Source of the DNA: Streptococcus oralis
Lineage (GTDB): Bacteria; Bacillota; Bacilli; Lactobacillales; Streptococcaceae
Direction of reading: 5' to 3'
NCBI RefSeq assembly: GCF_021497885.1
Contig: NZ_CP046523.1
Span: forward strand, 62,001-126,000
Length of the DNA stretch: 64,000 bases
The notes under the pieces: model-generated
What the model was told of the DNA's origin: nothing
What the model saw: only the letters and a program-made list of their open reading frames with translations
Databases searched by the model: none
Part shown: piece by piece, positions 9,222 through 16,855 of the stretch
How the letters are laid out: every line of letters begins with the position of its first letter
Numbering within the stretch: the stretch's first letter is position 1
Program-made: the position numbers and the translations under genes

Positions 9222-9779
9222 TTATTTTTCTTTTTTCTGTTTCTCGATTCTCTCTAACATTCTGTTTTTACGCTCCTCCAGTTCTTGGATTTGCTTGAGC
9301 AAAAGATCTGAAAAGTCACTATCGAGTTCTTCAGCCTCTCCACTACTATACCAATCTAAGGCGACAATGTGATTATTTTTATCAAAGCAGAAAATCACAT
9401 CTCCATCACCGATGATAGACAGAAAAGGGATATAATTTACAAAGCCTAGTTCATGTAATTCTTTGGTCTTCAGTCGAATATCTAGAAAATCAGGTATCTC
9501 ATTTGCAATGCCGTAAACCTTAATACCACGGCAAAATGTCCAAAATGGTGCCACATCAAATGCTTTAGCTCTAGGCCACAGTTCCTCCCTGACTTCCATA
9601 TATAGTCCGCCTAGGGGTGACATGGTAAACTCTCTAAAGTCTTCTGGAAGACTGATTTGATACAGTTTTTCAAAATCTTGTATCTCCTCTTCGGAGGGTT
9701 CGTTTCCCATGCAGGCTACAACTTGGTAGGTTTTAGAATCATAATGATGAAAATAATCATAGATTTTTTCTAGTGACAT
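9222..9779 (-). CDS. SMI1/KNR4 (SUKH) family protein, predicted immunity protein
   Basis: A 185-residue soluble protein. The pattern SEEEIQDFEKLYQISLPEDFREF, the GL turn, and LSIIGDGDVIFCFDKNNHIVALDW is that of the SUKH superfamily, the commonest immunity fold in bacterial polymorphic toxin systems. The C-terminus is a lysine/glutamate-rich helix (ELEERKNRMLERIEKQKKEK). It is last in a run of six minus-strand genes with gaps of 12-45 nt. No toxin gene is visible nearby. Family call is good; the toxin it would neutralise is unknown. Confidence 0.75.
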   Translation of the reverse strand: MSLEKIYDYFHHYDSKTYQVVACMGNEPSEEEIQDFEKLYQISLPEDFREFTMSPLGGLYMEVREELWPRAKAFDVAPFWTFCRGIKVYGIANEIPDFLDIRLKTKELHELGFVNYIPFLSIIGDGDVIFCFDKNNHIVALDWYSSGEAEELDSDFSDLLLKQIQELEERKNRMLERIEKQKKEK

Positions 9780-9791
9780 TGCTATTCCTCT

Positions 9792-10514
9792 CTATTCTAG
9801 GTAAATATATTCGACAACTAAATCACAAAGCTGATTATCCTTATCATAGCCAAAGTAGACGGGATAGACTCCGTCTCCAAAACCTGATTGGATCATCGGA
9901 ATGCTTAGGTCAGTGTTGGGGATTTTAAAATTAATCCAATCCCCACCCTCACGTTGATAAAGGGGATTGTCTATGGCATGTTGAGCAAAAACTGCTGCAA
10001 AGAAATCATCGTAGATATTTTTGTCAGGATTTTCTTTATACCAATTATCTTCAAAATCGCAGTAGGCATTCTTGGTTTCAACATCTACTATCGTTGCCAG
10101 ACCTGCATCAACTGCAAATCCAAAATAAGAGTCTTTTTCAACAGCGTCTATATCTTCATCACCAGTCAGTGCTTCATAGTAGATGACTGGTACTTGATCT
10201 GTAAATTGGATTCTCGTTGCTACATACCTGTAATGGTCTTCTTCTATCTTGGCTACTAAAGTTTTTAGTCTATATGTTCCTTTGGGAACAGATTGTAAGT
10301 AAGGCTTTTCCTCTCTACGGAGCCAGACCAAAGGATCGCGAACCAGAATTTCTCCGCTAGGGAAAGTCACTTCCCCCATATCCAAAACAAAAATTTCTGC
10401 ACCCTGTATTTCTTTCCTATCAAAACAGTCTGCATAATTGATAGACGAAGTGAGTAGATGTTTTATTTCTTGGTATTTCTGCAACCATTCTTTTGAAACT
10501 TGTATTTTTCTCAT
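9792..10514 (-). CDS. DUF4241 domain protein
   Basis: A 240-residue soluble protein. GEVTFPSGEILVRDPLVW near residue 50, YLQSVPKGTYRLKTLVAKI and a FGFAVDAGLATIVD segment match the DUF4241 family as I know it, which recurs in predicted toxin-immunity neighbourhoods. It lies 12 nt upstream of the SUKH gene and downstream of a second SUKH gene in the same operon. Biochemical role unknown. Confidence 0.65.
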   Translation of the reverse strand: MRKIQVSKEWLQKYQEIKHLLTSSINYADCFDRKEIQGAEIFVLDMGEVTFPSGEILVRDPLVWLRREEKPYLQSVPKGTYRLKTLVAKIEEDHYRYVATRIQFTDQVPVIYYEALTGDEDIDAVEKDSYFGFAVDAGLATIVDVETKNAYCDFEDNWYKENPDKNIYDDFFAAVFAQHAIDNPLYQREGGDWINFKIPNTDLSIPMIQSGFGDGVYPVYFGYDKDNQLCDLVVEYIYLE

Positions 10515-10541
10515 AAACGGTTCCTTTCTAAATCTTCTATC

Positions 10542-11141
10542 TTATGCTTTTATTTCCCTAATTATCGAAAAGATTAGGTCTTTAAGATTTTCTGCCACAT
10601 ACACAACTTCATCAGGATCATGAATATAGCAAAGAATCTGACCTTCTTTTCCTTCTTTGTCAGGATCAAAATCCAGCATCAGGAAACAACTGTCACAATA
10701 CTCGGCAAAAGGAATCCATTTTTTATTAAAAAGATAGGGTTTTATCCTCTCGTCCCGCATTTTTTCAATGTCTTGGCTTGTAAAATGCTCAGGAAATTCA
10801 GTTAAGAGGGCGTCTCTGTTTTGAAAATAGTGTTTAGTGTTTTTGATAGCCTGCAGGCTCATCAAGCAAAAGGCCATGTCTCTTTCATCTATAAGGCAAG
10901 GCAGAATACTGAGATACTTACTCCCGTTTTTATAGCTGTAAAGCTCTTTTACATCATCAGGCAGAGTTATCCCAAATTTCTCTTCAAATGCTGCTATTTC
11001 TTCCTCAGAAGCGCCGGATATCTCCTGATAATCGTCCAGATATTCTTCCTCGACAGGATCATCCAAATCCCATTCTTCAAAGTTTTCGCAAATGTACTCT
11101 TCTATCTTTTTTATCTCATCACTTATCTGCATACCATCCAC
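10542..11141 (-). CDS. Second SMI1/KNR4 (SUKH) family protein
   Basis: A 199-residue acidic protein with the SUKH signature: ISGASEEEIAAFEEKFGITLPDDVKELYSYKNGSKYL, then FPEHF..., KKWIPFAEYCDSCFLMLDFDPD and GQILCYIHDPDEVVYVAENLKDLI. It is distinct from the SUKH gene at 9222 (different inserts and ends), so the two are not a recent duplication. It probably protects against a different toxin domain. The gene lies 15 nt downstream of an ankyrin gene. Confidence 0.75.
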   Translation of the reverse strand: MDGMQISDEIKKIEEYICENFEEWDLDDPVEEEYLDDYQEISGASEEEIAAFEEKFGITLPDDVKELYSYKNGSKYLSILPCLIDERDMAFCLMSLQAIKNTKHYFQNRDALLTEFPEHFTSQDIEKMRDERIKPYLFNKKWIPFAEYCDSCFLMLDFDPDKEGKEGQILCYIHDPDEVVYVAENLKDLIFSIIREIKA

Positions 11142-11156
11142 CCTTTATTCTCTTAG

Positions 11157-12230
11157 TTACAGCTCTCCTTCGATTATTTGTTGCATATATGCTGGCATAT
11201 CATTTACAAATTCCGCAAAACTGCACATATCTTTCAACTCTTCATGCTCTATATCATAGGAAGCTACCTTCTTTGTTTTAGGATTCCATACAATATAGAT
11301 ATGGTCATAATCTCCCGTCTGTTTAGAAATACGTAGGACTTTCTGTCTGCCTTTTTTCATCGGAACAGTATTGATTAAAGAAAAAAACTCTATCCATTTA
11401 AAATCACAGTCATTAAGTTCAAAATGTAATTCCTCGCTTTGAAGAAAATCAATGACCACCTTAGGCAATTTAAATGGTTTCAGTTCATCCAGTTTATTTT
11501 GTAAACTGTGGTATTTTTCAGGTTCTAACTGCTTAAAATATGCAGCCATTTCTTCATCGCCATTTTCAAGTGCGATACTGTATGGACGCATCCCGTCTTT
11601 TTCGGTTATTGTTACATCCGCCCCATTTTCCACAAGATACTGACACATTTTCAAATCAACATACCTTGCGGCTACACATAGCGGGGTTGGTTTAAAAGGA
11701 TAGACCGTATCAGGGGCATTGTAGTTAATATTAACTCCGTTCTTTATAAAGAAATCAAGCACTTCATAATTTCTCTCTGAAACTGCACTGCGAAATGCCT
11801 GTCCACCGTATTTTTCTACCCTATGTCCTAATTCGTGGATAAGAGGTAGGTTCTCATATTTTTTCCCATATAAAGCCTGTTCAAAGGCCTCTGCCTTTAC
11901 CTCATTTACACAGTTCACCTTTGCGCCATGTTCTACCAGATACCTGATAATAGCTTTATCACAATACCTTACAGCAAGCAAAAATGAAGGACTTCCTTTT
12001 ACATTCAGATTGACGCCCTTTTGCACAAGCCATTTTACAGAGTCAAAACTTTCCATAATCAAAGCGATGTCTAAAGGTGACAAAGTGGTATACTTACCTA
12101 TTTTTATACCCTTTTCAATATCCCATCCCTTTGAAAAATACTTATCTAATGCCGATGTATTTCCATTTATGATATCATTTACAATTTGTGGAACAGATTT
12201 AAAACTTCCTATATCCTTTAATGTAATCAT
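11157..12230 (-). CDS. Ankyrin-repeat protein with distinct C-terminal domain
   Basis: A 357-residue soluble protein. About six ankyrin-like repeats span residues 45-240 (examples: TTLSPLDIALIMESFDSVKWLVQKGVNLNV, TPLCVAARYVDLKMCQYLVENGADV). A C-terminal domain of about 110 residues (ELHFELNDCDFKWIEFF ... HIYIVWNPKTKKVASYDIEHEELKDMCSFAEFVNDM) resembles the end of SUKH-like proteins, with a display segment and a final amphipathic helix. Ankyrin proteins occur as immunity proteins in polymorphic toxin loci, and the surrounding genes favour that role. The C-terminal domain assignment is tentative. Confidence 0.7.
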   Translation of the reverse strand: MITLKDIGSFKSVPQIVNDIINGNTSALDKYFSKGWDIEKGIKIGKYTTLSPLDIALIMESFDSVKWLVQKGVNLNVKGSPSFLLAVRYCDKAIIRYLVEHGAKVNCVNEVKAEAFEQALYGKKYENLPLIHELGHRVEKYGGQAFRSAVSERNYEVLDFFIKNGVNINYNAPDTVYPFKPTPLCVAARYVDLKMCQYLVENGADVTITEKDGMRPYSIALENGDEEMAAYFKQLEPEKYHSLQNKLDELKPFKLPKVVIDFLQSEELHFELNDCDFKWIEFFSLINTVPMKKGRQKVLRISKQTGDYDHIYIVWNPKTKKVASYDIEHEELKDMCSFAEFVNDMPAYMQQIIEGEL

Positions 12231-12254
12231 TTTAAGTCTCCTACAAATTTAGAA

Positions 12255-13319
12255 TCATCTGTTATAATTTGTTTTGCCTAAAGGAAGCGGATCAGGATTT
12301 AAGCTTACCCAGAGAACCGAAAGTTCACACAAACGTTCAGTTATAGTATCTTCATCACTGCCTTTTGCACGGATGCTGGAAATCAGTTCCTTAGTTTCTT
12401 CCAGTTCTTCTTCGGAAAGCGGTGTACCTGAAGCGAAATGATTTGGCAGGGCTTTAAGCATGTTCCGGTAGTGTTTATCCCAGTTGACACCGCCATTTCT
12501 ATAGAGCTCATCCTGTACGCGCCCTGTTATACGGATCACTTCGCCTTGTACAGTTTTTGCTGGCCCGCTTGAAGGAATCAACATCTCCCAAAGTTCATCG
12601 TATTGCTTTTGCCAAGGACCATCTTCTACAAGAATAGGAGAAACTCCGTCATGTATCTTGCGTTTCGGAGCAGGCTTTACATCAAACAGTGCATAGAGTC
12701 TCTCAAGCCCTGCTTCTGTTTCAGTCAAGTAATCTTTATTAAAGTTTTCTCTGTGAAATTCAAAATCCTTTCCGATTAGTTCGACTCTTTCTGCCATATC
12801 AGGAGTTACCTCAGCGCCCGCCTTTATGAGCATTTCTGCAATTTCTGCTACCTGTGCAATATTAATCTGCCTACAAGTAGCAAGGGCTTCAGCTAAAGGA
12901 GTTCGTCCCATATCAGTTTTTGCATTAACATCTGCACCTTTTTCAACCAAAAAACTGACTATCTTAGGTCGGAAAAACCCTGCTGCCGTATGCAGAGGTG
13001 TACTCCCGTATGTATCAGGCTTTTGTATATCTCCGCCTAATTCAAAAAGTAGTTTCACAGTATCCCTACCCAGCGTGGCATGCTTATATAATGGTGTCCG
13101 CCCATAATAATCAGGAGTATTTACATCTAAACCCTGTTCCACCAGCCAGATAACAAGCTCATCAGGAACACCTCCAAAATGAAGTGCCGTATTTAAGCTG
13201 TATCTGCCGTCATGAGCAGTAAGCTCACATTTATAATATACGGCTTTAAGAGCTTCAATATCTCTTGCTGTAATCAGTTCATCAAAATTTTTAGGTAAGG
13301 TCACTCTTTTTTTGGACAT
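12255..13319 (-). CDS. Ankyrin-repeat protein, predicted immunity protein
   Basis: A 354-residue soluble protein. Ankyrin repeats lie at about residues 35-180, with very regular units such as YSLNTALHFGGVPDELVIWLVEQGLDVNTPDYYGRTPLY and GSTPLHTAAGFFRPKIVSFLVEKGADVNAKTDMGRTPLAEAL. The C-terminal 150 residues are of no family I recognise (helical, with VQDELYRNGGVNWDKHYRNMLKALPNHFASGTPLSEEELEE). It is 24 nt upstream of the other ankyrin gene; the repeats differ enough that the pair is not a simple duplication. Confidence 0.7.
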   Translation of the reverse strand: MSKKRVTLPKNFDELITARDIEALKAVYYKCELTAHDGRYSLNTALHFGGVPDELVIWLVEQGLDVNTPDYYGRTPLYKHATLGRDTVKLLFELGGDIQKPDTYGSTPLHTAAGFFRPKIVSFLVEKGADVNAKTDMGRTPLAEALATCRQINIAQVAEIAEMLIKAGAEVTPDMAERVELIGKDFEFHRENFNKDYLTETEAGLERLYALFDVKPAPKRKIHDGVSPILVEDGPWQKQYDELWEMLIPSSGPAKTVQGEVIRITGRVQDELYRNGGVNWDKHYRNMLKALPNHFASGTPLSEEELEETKELISSIRAKGSDEDTITERLCELSVLWVSLNPDPLPLGKTNYNR

Positions 13320-13364
13320 TGTTCTCCTCCTTTAATATAAAACCAACATTTGCATTTTATATTT

Positions 13365-13772
13365 CTAAACCCACTTAAGCCCATCAACATCTTTTAAAAT
13401 CATAGATCTTCCATCGTAGTCATTTTTGAACTCGATTTCTTTTTCCTTGACCGAAATGTTGTTGTACCAGTGATCTAAGCTGGCATATTTTCCTGTATGG
13501 ATATTGATAAGCATACTTGTTATAGGATTCCAAGTGCCCTTCTCCACTGTTTCTGCAAGCAAATAATAGGCATCTAAAAATATGAGATTTCTCCCATAGA
13601 TCCAAAATGGAAGTTGAATATCTAATAAAGGCAATTTTGCAGAAAAAATATCATCTCCATGTGGTGGCACGGTTTCATAATGAAATTCTATCTCACTCCC
13701 ATAATATGCTATCGTTGCTCCTTCGCAACCGATGCTTTGAGGAGTACCCTCCTCAGCTACTAAAAATTCCAT
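13365..13772 (-). CDS. Uncharacterised small protein heading the putative immunity operon
   Basis: A 135-residue protein with no family recognised. It is predicted soluble and beta-rich, with aromatic residues (FWIYGRNLIFLDAYYLLAE) and the pattern PITSMLINIHTGKYASLDHWY, reminiscent of DUF-type immunity proteins that describe a displayed strand before a short helix. It is the first gene of the minus-strand run. GGGGAAG upstream of the ATG is a good ribosome site. Function in toxin immunity is inferred from neighbours only. Confidence 0.5.
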   Translation of the reverse strand: MEFLVAEEGTPQSIGCEGATIAYYGSEIEFHYETVPPHGDDIFSAKLPLLDIQLPFWIYGRNLIFLDAYYLLAETVEKGTWNPITSMLINIHTGKYASLDHWYNNISVKEKEIEFKNDYDGRSMILKDVDGLKWV

Positions 13773-13823
13773 TGGCTTCCCCTTGTATTTTTATTGAATG
13801 AACTCTGACCAGACTCTCCACGT

Positions 13824-15056
13824 TTACAACCAGATGGTAAAGGTAATCACCTGCTTTTTATAGGTGACAAAGATTTTTCCTCTAAACAGGCTGACAAGGT
13901 GTTGGGCCATGGAGAGACCAATGCCATACCCAGAGGTGGTTTGGTTATTGTGTGATGTTTCGGCACGGTAGAAGCGATCAAAGAAGCGTTTAATATTGGC
14001 AGGCTGCCCATCCTTGTAGTCGTTAGACACAGTGATACAGGTGCGCTTGCGTAGGAGATAGGCTTTGCGTTTGAGAGTTAGACGGATGGTGCCTGCTGGA
14101 TCACAGTATTTGCGGGCATTGTCGAGCAAAATACTGAGTAATTCGTAAAATTCCTCCTGAGCAACTTTTTCTATGATATCTGCTTCAATCAGGCTTTCAA
14201 AGTTTTTATCTTCTTTTTTAAAGAGGGGAGCAAAATCTGTCGCAACTTTCTCAGCAATAAGCGAGATATTTTGAGGAGTTAGTTTGATATCCTCTTGTTC
14301 CTCGAGCCGAGCAAGTCGGATCAGTCTTCCAATCAAGTGGTTGAGACGCTCTGTCTGTTCTTTGGTGCTGATACTCCACTCGGTCTCTCCTTCCATGAGT
14401 TCTTGAAGCTCGGTATTGGCCGAAATGATAGCCAGCGGTGTTTTGAGTTCATGACCTGCATTAGTGATAAACATCCGTTGTTTTTCATAGTTTTTGACGA
14501 AGGGACGGATAACAATCCCAGAAATCAAGGTAAAGAGCAGTATGAGGAGGAGTAAGCTAGCCAAGGCCAGCCAGATAGAGACCTGAAGTAGGGTGTCGCG
14601 TTCGCGGATATAGTTAGTTGTCTCAAAGAAGACCAGTAGTTTCCCAGTCGTAGATTGGCTCACTTGGTAGGTAAAATAGCGTCCCTTATGAGTAATAGAA
14701 CCATAAGTTTCTTGCTTTTTGAGGATGTTTGGGAGAAAACTTTTGACTTCAGCCTCAGTTAAGGACTGGACATTTGTGAGGGAGATGGCGTAGTCATTTT
14801 CCTTTTCTCTGACGGAGAAGTATTGAAAATTGTAGACAATTCCTTCTTGGATATTTTTCTCAGTCAGACTTTCCTTGATTTCGTCTGTAATAGGAAGTTC
14901 GCCCTCATTCTTGGTTAAGATAGAGAGGACGGTGTGGATGTTACCCTCCGTCTGAGTGTAGACGATACTATTCATCAAGACTAGAAAGAAGGTTAGAATC
15001 AGAGCGATGGCAAGAGTGGCCGTTGCGATAAATTTGATACGAAGTTTTCGAAACAT
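13824..15056 (-). CDS. relS: Sensor histidine kinase, RelS-like
   Basis: A 410-residue membrane kinase. TM1 is about residues 8-31 and TM2 about 158-182, flanking an extracellular domain of about 125 residues. HisKA follows with the phosphoacceptor His202 in AGHELKTPLA, then the ATPase domain with LLDNARKYCDP (N box) and GYGIGLSMAQHLV (G box). It begins one base after the response-regulator stop. The order relP-relR-relS on one strand matches the relPRS operon of S. mutans, where the kinase helps control small-alarmone synthesis under oxidative or acid stress. Because the partner regulator is frameshifted here, the kinase may lack its cognate target. Confidence 0.8.
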   Translation of the reverse strand: MFRKLRIKFIATATLAIALILTFFLVLMNSIVYTQTEGNIHTVLSILTKNEGELPITDEIKESLTEKNIQEGIVYNFQYFSVREKENDYAISLTNVQSLTEAEVKSFLPNILKKQETYGSITHKGRYFTYQVSQSTTGKLLVFFETTNYIRERDTLLQVSIWLALASLLLLILLFTLISGIVIRPFVKNYEKQRMFITNAGHELKTPLAIISANTELQELMEGETEWSISTKEQTERLNHLIGRLIRLARLEEQEDIKLTPQNISLIAEKVATDFAPLFKKEDKNFESLIEADIIEKVAQEEFYELLSILLDNARKYCDPAGTIRLTLKRKAYLLRKRTCITVSNDYKDGQPANIKRFFDRFYRAETSHNNQTTSGYGIGLSMAQHLVSLFRGKIFVTYKKQVITFTIWL

Positions 15057-15731
15057 CTAGTCACCTCCTGTCAATTGGAAGGGGCCTTCTGCAGCCCCAA
15101 GTATTTGTAAGCTAGACTGGGCACTTTGGAGTTTTTGGCGTAGGTAGGAGATATAGAGAAAGACGAGCTCGTGATCCTGTTCTTCCAGCTCGTCTGGCCA
15201 GACCTGCTCTAGTAGCTGTTGACAACTGAGGGGTTGGTTCGCGTGCTGGATGAGGAGAGTCAAGAGTTGGGTTTCCTTTTTCCCTAAACGAATGCTGTTT
15301 GTAGCAGCTAATTCTTGTTCGTCAATATCCAAGCGAGTATTTCCTAATTGGACTGTATCCGGGGTGTAGTCTTCCAGGCGGCGTGCAGTAGAACGGAGTC
15401 TAGCTAAGAGTTCCTTGAGCGAGAAAGGTTTGGTCAAGTAGTCGTCAGCACCTGCATCAAGTCCAGTTACGCGGTCATCCACTTCGGCCATGGCTGTCAA
15501 CATGATGACGTGAGTTGTATTGCCTGCCTGGCGAATTTCTTTGAGGGCTTCGATTCCAGTTTTAATTGGCATCATGATGTCAAAAATCATGAGGTGATAG
15601 TGGTTAGATTTAGCCTTTTCGACAGCGTCTTGTCCGTTAAAAACAGAATCAACGCTGTAAGCCTTCGCGTTCTAACGCAACAGTGATAACACGGTTTAGT
15701 TGGGTTTCATCTTCGGCAAGTAGGATTTTCA
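15057..15731 (-). pseudogene. relR: OmpR-family response regulator, RelR-like, frameshifted
   Basis: Translating from the ATG at 15731 gives a receiver-domain N-terminus, MKILLAEDETQLNRVITVALEREG, that runs into a stop after about 27 codons. Dropping one T (plus-strand AA at 15659-15660) restores the frame: YSVDSVFNGQDAVEKAKSNHYHLMIFDIMMP, with phosphoacceptor Asp in FDIMMP, then LTAMAEVDDRVTGLDAGADDYLTKPF, and a C-terminal winged helix (LGKKETQLLTLL ... VWPDE ... ISYLRQKL). The lesion is not in a homopolymer. Without correction only a receiver-truncated protein starting at 15590 could be made. Either a real inactivation or a single-base sequence error. Confidence 0.8.
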
Positions 15732-15741
15732 TAGGTTCTCC

Positions 15742-16404
15742 TTAGTCTTGATCAGAGCACTGAATCAAATCACGGATGGTCTGCATGGTCAAGTCACAAG
15801 AAGCAAGCTCATCGGCACAACGTTTGAGCTCGCGCGTGATTCGCTCAGGATTTTGGATGTTTTTCTTGTATTTCATCTGGTGTTCGAGGCTAGCCCAGGA
15901 GTCCATGGCAATTGTGCGCAATTGAATCTCGATAAAATAGGTACCCTGGTCATTTCCCAGACAGTCTGGATAGGGAGTGGTCACCTCTAGAATCAGATGA
16001 TAGGAACGGTATCCGTTGGGTTTGACCTGACGGATATAGTCTTTCTCTTTGAAAATATGGATGCTTGGCATCTGGCGAATATACTCTACGATGCGGTAGA
16101 TATCATCTGTAAAGCCTGTGATAATTCGAACGCCAATAGCATCTCGTATTTCTTTAAGAGCGGATTGACTTGTCTGAGGAAGGCCCTTGCGTTGGCATTT
16201 TTCACGCATACTTTCCTCGGTTTTGATACGCGCATGCAAATGCTCATATAGTTTGAGGGAGGTTTCTTTTTTATAATTAGCTGCGGCTTCTTCCATATCT
16301 TGAAGAAAAGTCTGCAAGATAGTGGGTAAGTAGACTTCGCAAGGGCCATAGATAGAGTTCATAGGCTGGTCTATTCTAAGAATGACTCGTATTGCTACGA
16401 GCAT
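15742..16404 (-). CDS. relP: Small alarmone synthetase (RelA/SpoT domain), RelP-like
   Basis: A single-domain (p)ppGpp synthetase of up to 220 residues that transfers pyrophosphate from ATP to GTP/GDP (or GMP). Seen: EIRDAIGVRIITGF, VKPNGYRSYHLILEV and YFIEIQLRTIAMDSWASLEHQMKYKK, the substrate-binding and EIQLRT motifs of the RelA_SpoT fold. No HD hydrolase or regulatory domains. It is 10 nt upstream of relR. Start uncertain: 16404 gives 220 residues; an alternative ATG at 16362 would put the 16386-16401 hairpin in the leader. Neither has a strong ribosome site. Confidence 0.85.
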   Translation of the reverse strand: MLVAIRVILRIDQPMNSIYGPCEVYLPTILQTFLQDMEEAAANYKKETSLKLYEHLHARIKTEESMREKCQRKGLPQTSQSALKEIRDAIGVRIITGFTDDIYRIVEYIRQMPSIHIFKEKDYIRQVKPNGYRSYHLILEVTTPYPDCLGNDQGTYFIEIQLRTIAMDSWASLEHQMKYKKNIQNPERITRELKRCADELASCDLTMQTIRDLIQCSDQD

Positions 16405-16435
16405 AGATTCTAATAGTATTTGTCATTCTATTATA
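16386..16435 (-). promoter_or_regulatory. relP promoter (extended -10) with downstream dyad
   Basis: On the minus strand TG-G-TATAAT (TATAAT at 16430-16435) forms an extended -10 with no good -35. About 22 nt downstream of the expected start lies a perfect inverted repeat CTCGTA-TTGC-TACGAG (16386-16401), which could be an operator or an early RNA hairpin, and covers the first possible relP codons. Confidence 0.5.
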
Positions 16436-16488
16436 CCATGAAAGCGATAGCAGGGTGAGATTCTATTGATAAAGAGGGAACGAGAATT

Positions 16489-16517
16489 TTGACAAAGGAG
16501 TCCATTAGAGATATAAT
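16489..16517 (+). promoter_or_regulatory. Promoter of the CsoR/CstR-family gene
   Basis: Consensus -35 TTGACA (16489-16494) and -10 TATAAT (16512-16517) with 17-nt spacing, 27 nt before the start codon. No CsoR-type C/G-tract dyad is visible here, so strong constitutive expression of the repressor is likely. Confidence 0.8.
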
Positions 16518-16544
16518 GAAGAAAAATCGACCAAGGATAAGAAG

Positions 16545-16802
16545 ATGACAAACTCAAAGTATATTACACGCCTGAAACGTTCAGAGGGGCAGTTGCGTGG
16601 AATTCAAAAGATGATCGAAGAAGAGCGTGATTGTGCAGATATCATTACCCAGTTGACAGCGGTTCGTTCGAGTGTGGAGCGCGTGATTGAGATGATCATT
16701 ACCGAGAATCTCACAGCCTGCATCAACCAACCCCTAGACGACCCTGAGGCTCAAAAAGAACGCTTAGAAAAGGCTGTTCAGTACCTAATCAAACGAAAAT
16801 AG
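16545..16802 (+). CDS. cstR: CsoR-family repressor with CstR (persulfide sensor) residue pattern
   Basis: An all-helical repressor of 85 residues (DUF156/CsoR-RcnR family). In copper-sensing CsoR the ligands are Cys-X24-His-X3-Cys. Here the equivalent positions are Cys30, Asn55 and Cys59: both cysteines, spaced 29 as in the family, but the copper-binding histidine replaced by asparagine. That is the pattern expected of CstR, which forms di- or tetrasulfide bridges between its cysteines in response to sulfane sulfur. The rhodanese/CoA-disulfide-reductase operon about 4.3 kb away, with a CsoR-type operator in its promoter, supports a persulfide-sensing role. CsoR-family membership is firm; CstR function is inferred. 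Confidence 0.8.
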   Translation: MTNSKYITRLKRSEGQLRGIQKMIEEERDCADIITQLTAVRSSVERVIEMIITENLTACINQPLDDPEAQKERLEKAVQYLIKRK

Positions 16803-16855
16803 TAGTTCTCTATGTGATAGAACAAGATAAGAAAGTGGATCACAGGAGGGGAAAG

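Noticed and set aside
9222..11141. The two SUKH genes as a recent tandem duplication
   Set aside because: Their sequences differ throughout, apart from the family signature, and another gene separates them.
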